Shown: in pieces, positions 1 to 10,222 of the stretch
Layout of the letters: the number at the start of each line of letters is the position of its first letter
Position numbering within the stretch: the stretch's first letter is position 1
Source: Nelumbo lutea
Lineage: Eukaryota > Streptophyta > Magnoliopsida > Proteales > Nelumbonaceae
Assembly: GCA_022828595.1 (NCBI GenBank)
Contig: JAKGHH010000003.1
Span: forward strand, 423,973-487,972
DNA: 64,000 nucleotides
Reading direction: 5' to 3'
Notes under the pieces: model-generated
Seen by the model: the letters and a program-made list of their open reading frames with translations, nothing else
The model's database searches: none
Told to the model about the DNA's origin: nothing
Translations under genes and position numbers: made by a program

Positions 1-7
1 GTCTTCC

Positions 8-323
8 TGTAGTGAGAATGGGCTGAATGGGCCTTAGTATTCTTTATTTCTTTCAAGTAGTGTTTAAAGTTATGTTTGTTGGTTATGGGCCTTTTTTTTT
101 CTTTAATTATTTCTTTAGTGCTGGCCGCCCCATTAAGGGCATCCAAGTAATTGTACTTAATCTTAGAATTAAGTTAATAAAAGTGATGAAAGGGGGCTAG
201 AGAGAGAAGTTCGAATTCTTCTTTTCTATCTTTCCTTCTTTTCTTCTTCCACAACTTATTGCTGGAACTTCTTCCTTCTTCTTTCTCTTTCTCTCTTCTT
301 TTCTTGCATTATCTGAATTACTG
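8..323 (+). repeat. 5' LTR of copia element A (minimum extent)
   Basis: The segment begins TGTAGTGAGAATGG and matches 3457-3505 plus 11342-11601, including the stretches around 'ctggccgccc' and 'attgtacttaatcttag'. Visible similarity stops near 323 and 11601. The real LTR may be longer, with the 3' copy truncated. No convincing primer binding site was found after it. An AT-rich stretch and CT-rich runs follow, as in many copia LTRs and leaders. Confidence 0.75.
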
Positions 324-822
324 CTCTCACTTCCGACTTTTTTCTTTTCTTTGCCCATACACAGTGTGTATGGAGAATTGATCGGTTGATCAATCAGCTA
401 CTTATGCAGCTCAATTAGGAGGGTTTTTTGGGGGATTTTTCATCCTTAGTTGAAGCCCAAGGTAGGTTCTTAGAGACTTTTCCCGAAAACCCTAACTAAA
501 TGGAGAAATCTTGTCACAAGTTGTAGAGACAGTTTGAACCAAGCGCTTGGGGATCAGAGGTAAGTCTTTTGATTTCTATTGGGGGCGGTTTTGGTTGGAT
601 TGAGTTTTGGAACCTCTAGAAGGGGTGGTTGAAGTTTCTTTCTTTCTCCTCATCCTGTTGGGTCCTGTGAAACCCTAATTTTGGGGGGTTAAAGTCCTGT
701 TCTTTGCTTAGAACAATAAATCTATCCTAGTAAAATCCTAATTTGATTTTCATTTGCATCCATTTACTCAATAGAGCAAACTAGAGGAGAGACCAAATAT
801 TCCACATATTTTGAGTTTGGAC
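324..822 (+). other. 5' leader of copia element A
   Basis: Untranslated leader between LTR and gag, CT-rich at first, with no plausible coding region. It contains GTAAGTCTTTT near 560. The same string occurs near 4104 in the leader of element B, so it may be a conserved splice-donor-like signal of this lineage (inference). Confidence 0.5.
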
Positions 823-1680
823 ATGGGGGTTAGTGGAGAATCTTTTTGGGGCTGTGACTACTGTGAAGTTAGATGGGGCCAATTATTTAGCCTGGTCTCA
901 ATCTATTAAGATACATGCATGTAGTAGAGGAAAATGGGGTTACATTACCAAGAGCAAGAAGAAACCGAAGGAGGATAATCCTACCTATGAAAGGTGAATG
1001 CAGGAGAACTATACAAATATACAGTAGTGGGTTGGTTAGTGAATTCTATGCAACCACACATTAGTTAGCATTACTTGTGAATGGAAACTGCAGAAAAGTG
1101 TGGGATAGTGTCACTGAGACCTATTCCCAAAAGCTTAATGTTGCTCGGGCCTACAAATTGAAGCATGATGTGAATAGTTTAAGACAGGGGGAGAAGCCCT
1201 TAGCCGTCTACAATTCTATGCTGAAATCTCTTTGGCAAGAGATTGATCCAATGGAGACTATTGTTTGGGGTTGCAAAAAGGATGCAAAAACATATAGGAA
1301 ATTGGTGGAGAGAAGCCGGGTCTTTGAGTTCCTCACTGGACTCAACTCAACTCAGAGTATGATATTGTGAGGTAGAATGTTTTAGCAAAGGATGAGGCGA
1401 CTTTGTCTCAGGTGTATGCTATGGTGAGTAGTGAGGAGAGTAGAAGACAAGTTCAGTCTGTTGAGCCGCATGTTGATCACTATGCCAATACTGGGATGAA
1501 GTTGAAGGTTAACATTGGTAAGAAAAATGTTATCTGTGAATACTGTAAGAAGTCTAAACACACTAAAGACACATGGTGGAAGCTGCATCCAGAGCTCATT
1601 CTTGCTAGACTAAAGAAAGAAAATGGTGGAAAAAGGTTTGAAACTGGAAAGGTGGAAATGCAAATGTAGCCACCTCTTCA
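823..1680 (+). pseudogene. Copia A gag remnant
   Basis: Broken reading frames encode the copia gag (UBN2-type) region. The N-terminal motif 'KLDGANYLAWSQSI' is readable near 870-910. The central part, with 'YSQKLNVARAYKLKHDVNSL', is open at 1077-1370. The zinc knuckle near 1530-1580 reads CEYCKKSKHTKDTW, so the last cysteine of the CCHC box is replaced. Several stops and frame changes separate the pieces. Gag would form the particle that packages retrotransposon RNA; this copy cannot make an intact one. Confidence 0.8.
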
Positions 1681-1684
1681 CAAG

Positions 1685-2490
1685 GTGAACAAGGACAGGG
1701 TGGAGAGAAGTCAGTGGGAGAACAACTTGCAACTGCCAAGGCTGAATATGAGAAGTATGGCCGAATCATTAGTCATTTGGAGTCCACTGCTACATCTCCT
1801 TCAAAGACTGTTCTTTCCTCTACATATGCTCACTCAAGTATTTGTGCCACTGCACATCATGCTTCTGTCTCAGGTACTCATAAAACCCCTTGGGTAATTG
1901 ATTATGGTGCTTCTGACCTTTTGACCAGTGTTCCAAAGTTATTCACCTCTTATAAACTCCTTTCTAGCTGGGATAAGATATCACTTGCTGATGGTTCTCT
2001 TGCTCCTATCACGAGAAAGGGAGACATTATGACCTTTAATGCCCTGACCTTATCATATGTTCTTCATGTACCTAAACTTTGCCAATTTGCTTTCAGTTAG
2101 TAGTTTGACTAAATCTCTAAATTGCGTGTGACCTTTTTTCATTCATATTGTGTTTTTTAGGACATGGAACCTCAGAAGGTGATTGGGTGTGGCCATGAGG
2201 CAAATGGGATCTATCTATTAGACATGCCTGAGCAGAGCCAAGTACAACTTAAGAGAGATACATTTGTTTCAAAGTCCACCAGTCTTATTATGTTATGTCA
2301 TAGTTGTTTGGGCCATTTGTCTTTTTCTTAATTGAGTTAGTTGTTTCCAGAGTTATTTAAAAGAGTTAGTCTATTGAGTCTTCATTGTGAGTCTTGTGAG
2401 TTCTTAAAGCATTGTAAGAACACTTATCCTTCAAGTAATAAAAGATCAACTATTCCTTTTTATACTGTTCACTCTGATGTGTGGAGTTAA
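1685..2490 (+). pseudogene. Copia A protease and integrase N-terminal remnant
   Basis: The aspartic protease motif near 1895-1915 reads DYGAS where copia has DSGAS, so the catalytic triplet is altered. Downstream, 'GCGHEANGIYLLD' and a degenerate HHCC zinc finger (LGHLSFS ... CESCEFLKHC) mark the integrase N-terminus. The frame ends shortly after 'SDVW' near 2480. The DDE core that should follow is deleted. Confidence 0.75.
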
Positions 2491-3050
2491 AATCTCCTTT
2501 TGGAGTCCTCTTTCTAGGTGTTGAGATTTTTTCTATTTCTTTGCAGGTCTTTGGTTGCACTTGTTATGTCCACATTCCCAGTTCCAAAAGACACAAGTTT
2601 GACCCCAAGGCTTAGAAGTGTATCTTCCTTCGTTATGCCTCGACATAGAAAGTGTACTATTGTTTTGATCCCATTAGTGGCACCCAGTTTGTTTCTATGG
2701 ATGTCACCTTTGCAGAGTTGGTTCCTTTTTATAGTCGTCCTTTTGAGGGGGAGAGATCTCTTGAGTTGTTTTCTTCATCCCTTCCTTTGCCAGCTCCAGT
2801 TGAGTCTTGTGTCGAGCCCTCTACAGTTACCCCCATTCTCGTGGAGGGATCCTTTGCTTTGTGGTTTTCCATTCCTGCTCCTCCCCCTCTTCTTGCTAGT
2901 CCTCTAGTTGTTTCGACTCATCCTATTCTCTAGAGGTGGTACTAGCGGCAAAGGCTAAGGCAAACACAAGTTGATCCTACACCTCTAGTTGAGTCTCAAG
3001 TGCTTCCAATTACTAAATAGAGGATATGTCCATCACCTCCTCCACTAATA
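2491..3050 (+). pseudogene. Copia A integrase C-terminus and linker remnant
   Basis: The reading frames give 'VFGCTCYVHIPSSKRHKFDPKA', followed by a 'GTQFVSMDVTFAE' segment. This is the conserved GKLDPKA...FLGY...D(V)TF region between copia integrase and reverse transcriptase. A proline/serine-rich linker follows. The reverse transcriptase that should come next is absent. Confidence 0.75.
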
Positions 3051-3084
3051 CCCTTGTTTCCAGACCTTGACCTACCTAGCGGTA

Positions 3085-3456
3085 GTCAGTGGTTGCTAGA
3101 TCTTCAGCTGATGTGGAGTATAGAGCTATGTCCCATGGGGTTTTTGAGTTGTTATGACTTAGATCTCTCCTTGATGAGATGGGTGTTTCATGTGACAAGC
3201 CACTGGTGTTGTACTGTGATAACCAAGTTGCTATTAACATTGCTCACAACCTAGTTCAGCCTGATAGAACTAAGCACATTGAGGTAAACAGACACTTTAT
3301 ATGGGAGAGAGTGTCTTTAGGAGAGGTGTGCCTACCTTTCATTGCATCAGAAGAGCAGCAGGAAATTTTCTAACTAAGGGAGTCCCAAAGGCAAAGCTTC
3401 AACATTATGTAAGCAAGCTGGGCATGACTGACATCTATGCTCAGCTTGAGGTGGAG
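3085..3456 (+). pseudogene. Copia A RNase H remnant
   Basis: Translated pieces 'YRAMSHGV', 'LYCDNQVAINIAHN' and '[13 protein letters not shown]' are the C-terminal half of copia RNase H. They are followed by the family C-terminus 'KLGMTDIYAQLE'. The purine-rich 'cttgaggtggag' at 3445-3456 is the polypurine tract just before the 3' LTR. Frameshifts are present. Confidence 0.85.
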
Positions 3457-3505
3457 TATAGTGAGAATGGGCCTTCGTATTCTTTATTTATTTATTTTAG
3501 TGTTT
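3457..3505 (+). repeat. 3' LTR of copia A, left part
   Basis: First 49 bp of the 3' LTR (TATAGTGAGAATGGGCC, matching position 8 onward). It is cut by element B. The last five bases, TGTTT (3501-3505), are the left target-site duplication of B. Confidence 0.85.
3501..3505. repeat. Target-site duplication of element B, left
   Basis: TGTTT sits immediately before the B 5' LTR and is repeated at 11337-11341. The uninterrupted LTR at the window start reads TAGTGTTTAAAGTT, showing the empty site. Confidence 0.92.
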
Positions 3506-3875
3506 TGTAGAGAACACTGATGTGGGCCCACAGCTACGGTCCCACTGTGTTTGTAGGGTAGAAGATGTTCTAGTCTGCCTAGGGTTAGCTATTGGTCTTT
3601 TAGTTGTTTCAGTTGTTATTTATTTCAGTCTGATTTTTTGCTCTATTTGTTATGTAAAGACTTAGGGCAGATCTGTCATTTCCATGTAATGAGCATAACC
3701 TATAAATATTAATTAAAGTGGAGGCAATAGAATATTAAGCTTCTGCTCCTCCTTTCAACCCTTGTATTCTACTGCTTCTCCTCCCTCGTCCTCTTCTTTC
3801 CTCTTACCTTTCTTCTTATCTTCGATCATGAAATCCATTAGGGTTCAAGACTGATAACAGTCCTGAACTTCTACT
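3506..3875 (+). repeat. 5' LTR of copia B
   Basis: 370 bp beginning TGTAGAGAAC and ending TTCTACT. Matches 10967-11336 over its whole length. An AT-rich 'cctataaatatt' near 3699-3710 is a plausible TATA region of the element promoter. Confidence 0.95.
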
Positions 3876-3887
3876 TGGTATCAGAGC
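3876..3887 (+). promoter_or_regulatory. Primer binding site (initiator-Met tRNA) of copia B
   Basis: TGGTATCAGAGC directly follows the 5' LTR. This is the standard plant copia primer site, complementary to the 3' end of initiator methionine tRNA. Confidence 0.92.
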
Positions 3888-4659
3888 AAGGGTTTCTCAT
3901 GTGAGTCTAGTCCAGCCGACCACATGAGAACCATCTAAGGCGGGAAGCTGAGAAAGCAGAGTTCGTTGACTGGTTCTTGGAGATCTCTAGAGGATTAGCA
4001 ACTGTTTGAAGAAGTGCCACAATTGCAGCGAGTTGGTGATCAGGAAGAATCAGAGAAGGCTAGGGTTCGGGTAACCTTGGTAGGCAGCAAACTGCATCCT
4101 ATTGTAAGTCTTTTATTTTCTGAGAGAAGTAACATCAGAGAAGATAGGTTGGACCTATCCAGCAAGGGTGGCCGAACCACTCTAGGGTTTTATCTCTCTT
4201 TTCTCTAGGGTTTTGTCTTATCCCTGTGGCAAACCCTAGTATTAGGCCGAACCTTGTGATCTTATCCTTGCGGCAAACCCTAATAGTTCTCCTCAACATT
4301 GATCAGTTTTAGGGTTTCATATTAACCCTAATACAAACCTTATCCATACGGTACTGTCTGGAGTGTACGGCTCTTAGGACTGATTAAAACCTCAAATTGG
4401 CTTCAACATATCAGATTGCTTTTCAAACTGTTTTTCAATTTTCTTTTGGGGTTTCGAACACTTCTAAAGGGGTGGAAACAGTTCGGACTGTTGCTTTTGT
4501 GTGTGGTTATTGACTTCATATCAGTCTTATACATGTTTCATGCACATCTATCGTGAGTACAGATTGGTTCGATACTGATTTTGTGACTGTGGTTGGGAGT
4601 CCTAGTGCTGGTTTTGACTGTAGTAACCATAATTTTGAGACTTCTGGTTCTTGACCGAA
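3888..4659 (+). other. 5' leader of copia B
   Basis: About 770 bp between primer site and gag with no credible reading frame. It contains repeated 'ccctag/aaccctaa' segments and GTAAGTCTTTT near 4104. The corresponding region of the minus-strand relative is at about 23425-24190. Confidence 0.7.
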
Positions 4660-5530
4660 ATGGAGTTTAAGAATCAGGTAGAAGGCAGTTTTGGAAACAG
4701 CAGTTATGGTGGCGGTTCTGAGACAGGTTTTGAGATTACAACCGTAAAGTTTGATGGATCAAACTATTTGGAATGGGCCCAATCAGCCATGATGGCTATT
4801 GGGGGAAGGGGCAAAGTAGGGTATCTCTTGAGAGATGTGGTAGAACCTTCCAAGGGTGACCCTATGTATATCAAGTGGGTCCAAGAAAACTACTTGGTTA
4901 TGACATGGCTTTGTAATTCTATGCAGCCCCATATCAGTCGAAATTACTTATGGGCAAAGACAACCAAGGAGATATAGAATGTGATGAAAGAGACTTACTC
5001 CCAACCCCTTAATGTTGCCAGAGCATATGAGTTGAAATTTGAGGTGAATTCCCTTAAACAAGGAGAGAAACCGGTGTCAGTCTACTTCTCTACCTTGAAG
5101 TCCCTGTGGCATGAGATTGATCACTTAGAGACTCTTGAGTGGGAGAGTCCGAAAGATGCTTAGATACATAGAAAGCACAACGAGACAAACAATGTGTTTG
5201 AGTTCTTGACAGGACTGAATTCAAAATATGATATTGTGAGGTAGCAGATTTTGACCAGAGATAGTGTGGCCCTCTCTCAGGCATACTTCTTAGTGCACAA
5301 TGAAGAGATCAGGAGGAAAGTCATGATGCAACCTCAGCCGCTTACACCTGCCTTGGTAGCTGTCAAACCCAAAACAGAGGGTGATTCAGAGAGGGACAGA
5401 AAGAAGGAAGATAAAAGGGATGTGGTGTGTGAGCATTGCAAGAAACCTAAACACACAAAAGAAACATGTTGGAAGCTGCATCCACATTTGATCCCGACAA
5501 AGTTGAGAAATAAAATGGGTAATGCTCATG
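4660..5530 (+). pseudogene. Copia B gag
   Basis: The gag frame starts at the ATG of 4660, the same position as in the related element at 23424. The UBN2-type core is readable, with '[16 protein letters not shown]' and '[20 protein letters not shown]'. The zinc knuckle [14 protein letters not shown] near 5430-5470 is intact (CX2CX4HX4C). In-frame TAG stops lie at 4975, 5161 and 5242. The sister element has TGG, CAG and CAG at those points. The product would be a capsid-like protein. Confidence 0.85.
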
Positions 5531-6030
5531 TGGCTATGACTACTGATTCAGAATCCTCATCTGGCACGAGAGGCACACCATTAGAGACATTAGCTGCAGT
5601 TCGGGCTGCTCTAATACAATTGGAGAAGGAAGTTGGCAGTTCAGCTCAGTTACCGCAGTCATCATCAGCTCCGGCCACATCGGCCTTTGCACACTCAAGT
5701 ACTCGAGCCTCAGCCTACCATGCCTCCGCTCTAGGTACTACTGAACCGTGTTGGGTAATAGATTCAGGTGCATCCAATCGTATGATTAGCTTGCCCTCTT
5801 TGTTTACTACTTATCACTTATCTTCTGGTAGGGATAAAATATCTATAGCTGATGGCTCTCTTGTCCCTATTTCTGGCAAGGGTGACATCAAACCGTCGGA
5901 TACTATATCCTTGTCCTCTGTCTTGCATGTTCCTAAACTGGATACTAACCTCATTTCCGTTAGTAGTATTACCAAACATTTGAACTGCTCAGTAACTTTC
6001 TTTCCTGACCAATGTGTTTTTTAGGACCTA
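5531..6030 (+). pseudogene. Copia B protease
   Basis: Continues the gag frame without a break. The aspartic protease active site 'WVIDSGAS' near 5753-5776 is intact. '[17 protein letters not shown]' and 'SSVLHVPKLDTNLISVSS' are typical copia protease segments. A TAG at 6022 corresponds to CAG in the sister copy (minus strand near 22060). Confidence 0.85.
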
Positions 6031-7190
6031 GAGACGAAGAAGGTGATTGGGACTGGCTGTGAGACGAATAGGATCTATCTGCTCGGGGAGAGTTCTCGTC
6101 AGGAAGAGTCAGTGGATAAGAAGTTACTTGTTTCTCAGGTTGTGAGTCCGGTTATGCTTCGGCATAACCGATTGGGTCATTTATCTTTTCGGTCCTTGAA
6201 GAGTCTGTTTCCTACTTTGTTTGAGTCTGTTGAGTCATCTCAGTTGAAATGTGAAAGTTGTGAGTTTGCTAAACATTGTAGAAACTCTTATTCATTGAGT
6301 AATAAAAGGAGTAATAGTTCTTTTGATATTGTGCATACTGATGTTTGGGGGCCATATCACATTCCTTCTATGGGTGGGTACAGGTATTTTTTGTTATTTG
6401 TTGATGACCACACCCGGTTTTCTTGGGTTTATCTTATGCGATCACAAGATGAGGTGCCTGCCTTGACCCAAAACTTCCACCAAATGATCCTAACCCAGTT
6501 TGATGCCAGGATAAAAGTGCTTAGATCTAATAATGCAAAGGAATACTTTGCTAAGCCATTGGCATCGTACCTCCTTAATCATGGGGTTATCCACTAGAGC
6601 ACTTGCCCTCATACACCTCAGCAGAATGGGGTTGCAGAGAGGAAGAATAGGCACGTCTTGGAGGTGGCTAGAAGTATTATGTTTACCTCCAATGTCCCTA
6701 TTCGCTTATGGGGTGATGCTATCCTTACGGCGGTATATCTTGTTTAATCAGATTCGTTCTTGGGTTCATGATATGAAACCTCCTTTTTCCCTTCTATACC
6801 CCAATGAGGAGTTGTTCACTATTCCCCTCAAGACATTTGGTTGTACCTGTTTTGTTCAGCTTCTTGGTCCCCATCACTCCAAGTTTGAACCCAAGGCCTC
6901 CAAATGCATCTTTCTTGGTTATGCACAAAATCAAAAGGGTTCTTGTTGTTATGATCCTGTCTCAGGGAAGGAGTTTGTAGCCATGGACGTCACTTTCTTT
7001 GAGGAGACACCCTACTATTTTTGGGTCTCTCCTCAGGGGGAGTGCAGTGAGCATGGAGATTTGGGCCCTTTTTTTCAGGGGAAGTGCAGTGAGGATAGGG
7101 TTAATACCTTTGGGGCTGTTCCCTTACCTATTCCAATTGGTGATGAGGGCTGTAGTAGCGAGGGTGGTTAAAGGGATCGAGAGTTGAGAG
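6031..7190 (+). pseudogene. Copia B integrase
   Basis: The HHCC zinc finger (HNRLGHLSF ... [10 protein letters not shown]) near 6160-6280 is complete. The core follows with '[19 protein letters not shown]' and '[10 protein letters not shown]'. The second catalytic Asp has become Asn (RSNNAKEY near 6525; the sister copy reads RSDNAKEY). An in-frame TAG at 6595 breaks the core just before the catalytic-Glu segment '[10 protein letters not shown]', and the following pieces need frame changes. The sister copy has a TAG at the same site. Confidence 0.85.
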
Positions 7191-8283
7191 TTTATCACAG
7201 GTGATGCAAGCAGGTTGATCCCGGTCATCAGCAGTCCCAGCCAGCTCCAATCTCTTCTGCGGCTCCAAGTCCAGATATTACAGTCCCAGGGCCCACAAAG
7301 ACTCCTTCCATTGTTGCTACCTCACCCTCTACAGATGACCTTGACCTTTCCATTGTCCTCCGTAAAGGAAAACAGCATTGCACCACATCTACAGCCCACT
7401 GCATCCCCCATTTTTTGTCCTATGATCGCCTATCTCCCTCCTACAGGTCCTATCTCACCTCCGTTGCTGATGTCCCTATTCCGAGAACAGTGCAAGAAGC
7501 CCTATCAGTCCCGGAGTGGAGAGGTGCAATGCAAGTTGAAATGGATGCCCTGTTGAAAAATAATACCTGGGAGCTAGTTGACTTGCCCAAAGGAAAGAAA
7601 CCAGTTGGATGCAGGTGGGTGTTTACTGTGAAGCACAATGCGGATGGTTCCATTGAGAGGTACAAAGCTCGGCTAGTTGCAAAAGGGTTCACTCAGACTT
7701 ATGGTATAGATTACTTGGAGACATTTGCCCCGGTAGCCAAGATGACCGTCATTCGGGTTCTATTATCTCTTGCAGCAAGCTACACTTGGCCTTTGTACCA
7801 AATGGATGTTAAGAATGCCTTCCTGAATGGGGACTTGCAGGAAGAGGTTTACATGTAGTTGCCTTCTGGATTCTATGATACAAAGGCAGGTAAGAAGGTT
7901 TGCCGGCTCAATAAGGCATTGTATGGTTTGAAGCAGTCACCTAGAGCTTGGTTCGATAGATTCAGACTAGCCCTTGGGAAGTTTGGTTATGTACAGGCCC
8001 AGCCAGATCATACAATGTTCATCAAGAGGGTGGAGTCGTCACTGACACTACTTGCAGTTTATGTTGATGATATTGTGGTGACAGGAAATGACAACCATGA
8101 GATTGAGTCCCTCAAATAGCTCATTCATCAAGAGTTTGAGGTGAAAGATCTGGGTACACTACGGTATTTTTTGGGTATTGAGATTGTTAGATCTAAACAG
8201 GGGATCTTTGTCTCTCAGAGGAAATATGTTTTAGATCTCTTGGCTGAAACTGGAAGGTTAGGTGTCAAACCTACAGATACACC
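7191..8283 (+). pseudogene. Copia B reverse transcriptase (first part)
   Basis: Reverse transcriptase of the copia RVT_2 family: '[19 protein letters not shown]', '[19 protein letters not shown]', '[13 protein letters not shown]', '[13 protein letters not shown]' and the catalytic '[11 protein letters not shown]' near 8060-8090. TAG stops at 7856 and 8117 interrupt it. The second corresponds to CAG in the sister element. At 8283 the gene is cut by the 1.94-kb insert, just after the codons for '...VKPTDTP'. Confidence 0.9.
8279..8283. repeat. Target-site duplication of the solo-LTR insert, left
   Basis: ACACC at 8279-8283 is repeated at 10223-10227. Removing the insert and one copy restores the continuous copia reading '...DTPIEQ...' seen in the sister element. 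Confidence 0.9.
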
Positions 8284-8371
8284 TGATGTAACCGTTTTCG
8301 GCCACGTACCAATGTTTTGTGATGTAAATTTTTTTGGCAAAGTACCTCGTTATTCGACCCGGTGGTGGCGT

Positions 8372-8957
8372 ACCTTAGTGACGAGCTACTTGGTGGCGAA
8401 CTGCCAGGTGGCGAACTGCTTTGGCGGTGAACTGCCTGGTGGCGAACTCCCTGGGGGCGAACTGCCTTGGTGGCGAACTGCCTGGGGGCGAACTGCCTTG
8501 GTGGCGAACTCCCTGGTGGCGAACTGCCTGGGGGCGAACTGCCTTGGTGGTGAACTGCCCGGGGGCGAACTGCCTGGTGGCGAACTCCCTGGTGGCGAAC
8601 TGCCTGGGTGCGAACTGCCTTGGTGGCGAACTGCCTGGGGGCGAACTGCCTTGGTGGCGAACTGCCTGGGGGTGAACTCCCTGGTGGCGAACTGCCTGGG
8701 GGCGAACTCCCTGGTGGCGAACTGCCTGGGGGCGAACTCCCTGGTGGCGAACTACCTGGGGGCGAACTGCCTTGGTGGCGAACTGCCTGGGGGCGAACTG
8801 CCTGGGGGCGAACTCCTTGGTGGCGAACTCCCTGGTGGCGAACTACCTGGGGGCGAACTGCCTGGGGGCGAACTGCCTGGTGGCGAACTGCCTTGGTGGC
8901 GAACTGCTTGGGGGCGAATTGCCTTGGTGGCGAACTGCCTGGGGGCGAACTCCCTAC
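8372..8957. repeat. 15-16-bp minisatellite in the solo LTR
   Basis: Roughly 35-40 copies of a 15-bp unit close to 'TGGTGGCGAACTGCC', alternating with 'TGGGGGCGAACTCCC' and 16-bp variants carrying an extra T (CTTGG). The 15-bp units leave long open frames on both strands (for example repeated Gly-Gly-Glu-Leu-Pro). The 16-bp units shift the frame, so these are not genes. Confidence 0.92.
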
Positions 8958-9047
8958 TAGGCGGTCGATGCCTTGGAGAATGTTGGAGCTCCCTGGTGCG
9001 ACGCAATCCGACTGCCCTCAGCATGAGGTGGTCTTCTTTCCTTTGTA

Positions 9048-9350
9048 GGCTGCGGGAGATGAGGGACCTGCGAGAACTTCATCTTTTCCTCCTCTTTGTA
9101 GGTGGCGGGAGCTGAGAGACCTGCGAGAACACCATCTTTTCCTCCTCTTTGTAGGTGGCGGGAGCTAAGGGACTTCCGAGAACTCCATCTTTTCCTCCTC
9201 CTTGTAGGTGGCGGGAGTTGAGGGACCTCCGAGAACTCCATCTCTTCCTCCTCCTTGTAGGTGGGGGGAGCTGAGGGACTTCCGAGAACTGCATCTTTTC
9301 CTCCTCTTCGTAGGCGGCGGGAGCTGAAGGACCTGCGAGAACTGAATCAG
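9048..9350. repeat. 53-bp tandem repeat array in the solo LTR
   Basis: Exact 53-bp spacing: units start at 9048, 9101, 9154, 9207, 9260 and a partial one at 9313. The unit runs 'ggtggcgggagctgaggg...', then a purine/CT-rich 'catcttttcctcctc' block, and ends in 'ttgta'. Confidence 0.92.
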
Positions 9351-9500
9351 AGGTCCCGGGGGTACTTTCCCGGTGGGGGCTCTCCGATGCTTAAGTTAGC
9401 ACTCTTATTGTAGAGAGCTTTGAAGATAATATGAGAGAGCTAGAGAGCAGGGTTACTTCCCTTTCTTTTCCATCCCCTTCCCCTTTGGGGGGTGAGGTCT

Positions 9501-9508
9501 TTATATAC
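9501..9508 (+). promoter_or_regulatory. Possible TATA box of the solo LTR
   Basis: TTATATAC in 'gaggtctttatataccggagtc', between the 53-bp and 49-bp arrays, the only AT-rich island in this GC-rich block. Placement within an LTR fits a core promoter on the plus strand. No direct proof of use. Confidence 0.4.
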
Positions 9509-9624
9509 CGGAGTCTTCGCGAGTTAGGTGGGTGAAAAGCCTCCAAACGGTAAGACTCGTCGCATCCGGTCAGAACCGGGGTACGGTGGTGAACTCCTCG
9601 AGGTCGTCAGGCTGGCGCTTGTGT

Positions 9625-9990
9625 CAGGCGGCCAGGTCGGCGCTTGGGCCGGGTTGTCAGAGGGGTGCCTGCGTCAGTCGGCGGGTCAGTGTTTAGGCCA
9701 GGTCGTCAGGTCGGCGCTTGCATCAGTCGGCGGGACAGTGCCTAGATCAAGTCGTCAAGATGGTGCCTGTGTCAGTCGGCGGGTCAGTGTCTAGATCAGG
9801 TCGTCAAGCTGGCACCTTGGCTGGATCATGCGCTAGGCTGGTCCAGGTTGTCAGGTCGGCGCCTGTGTCAGTCGGCGGGACAGTGCCTAGATCAGGTCGT
9901 CAAGCTGGCACCTGTGTCAGTCGGCGGGTCAGTGTCTAGATCAGGTCGTCAAGCTGGCGCCTTGGCTGGATCATGCGCTAGGCTGGTCCA
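9625..9990. repeat. 49-bp tandem repeat array in the solo LTR
   Basis: Units centred on 'tcagtcggcgggtcagtg' start at 9674, 9723, 9772, 9868 and 9917. Spacing is 49 bp, except one step of 96 bp where 'ggctggatcatgcgctagg' intervenes. That same block recurs near 9962, giving a higher-order unit. Confidence 0.88.
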
Positions 9991-10222
9991 GGTCGGCCAG
10001 GTCGCGCAGGCCGTGCACAGTTCGCGCAGGCCGCGCGCGCGCCGTGCAGTTCGTGCGCACCGCGTAGGCGCGCGTTAGGCCGCGTGCAGGTCGCGCCAGG
10101 CCGGCCAGACAGGTGCCCGGGTGCGTCACTAACTTCGTAAGTTTGTTGGCTGGGTGTTTTCCTAGTTGTCACGAGGTGCCACGTGTCACAATTTTACTGG
10201 AGGGCCAAATCTGCCCTCATCA

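Larger units (their letters stand above)
8284..10222. mobile_element. Solo-LTR-like insert with three tandem-repeat arrays
   Basis: 1939 bp ending in the short inverted repeat TGATG...CATCA and flanked by the 5-bp duplication ACACC. These are the ends and target duplication of an LTR from an LTR retrotransposon. No primer site, polypurine tract or coding region is inside, so a solo LTR left after LTR-LTR recombination is the simplest reading. It is GC-rich, unlike its surroundings, and holds a 15-16-bp, a 53-bp and a 49-bp tandem array plus a TATA-like box at 9501-9508. The length suggests a gypsy-type rather than a copia LTR (inference). Confidence 0.8.

Noticed and set aside
545..560. Possible primer binding site of copia A ('cttggggatcagagg')
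   Set aside because: It matches TTGGTATCAGAGC only with changes and would require an LTR much longer than the homology seen with the 3' copy.
8141..9115. Long open frames rich in Gly-Gly-Glu-Leu-Pro and their antisense counterparts
   Set aside because: They arise from the 15-16-bp minisatellite. Open frames occur in several frames of both strands, and 16-bp units shift them.
9048..9990. Regularly spaced repeats resembling a CRISPR array
   Set aside because: The 53-bp and 49-bp units are contiguous tandem repeats without unique spacers, inside a plant LTR.
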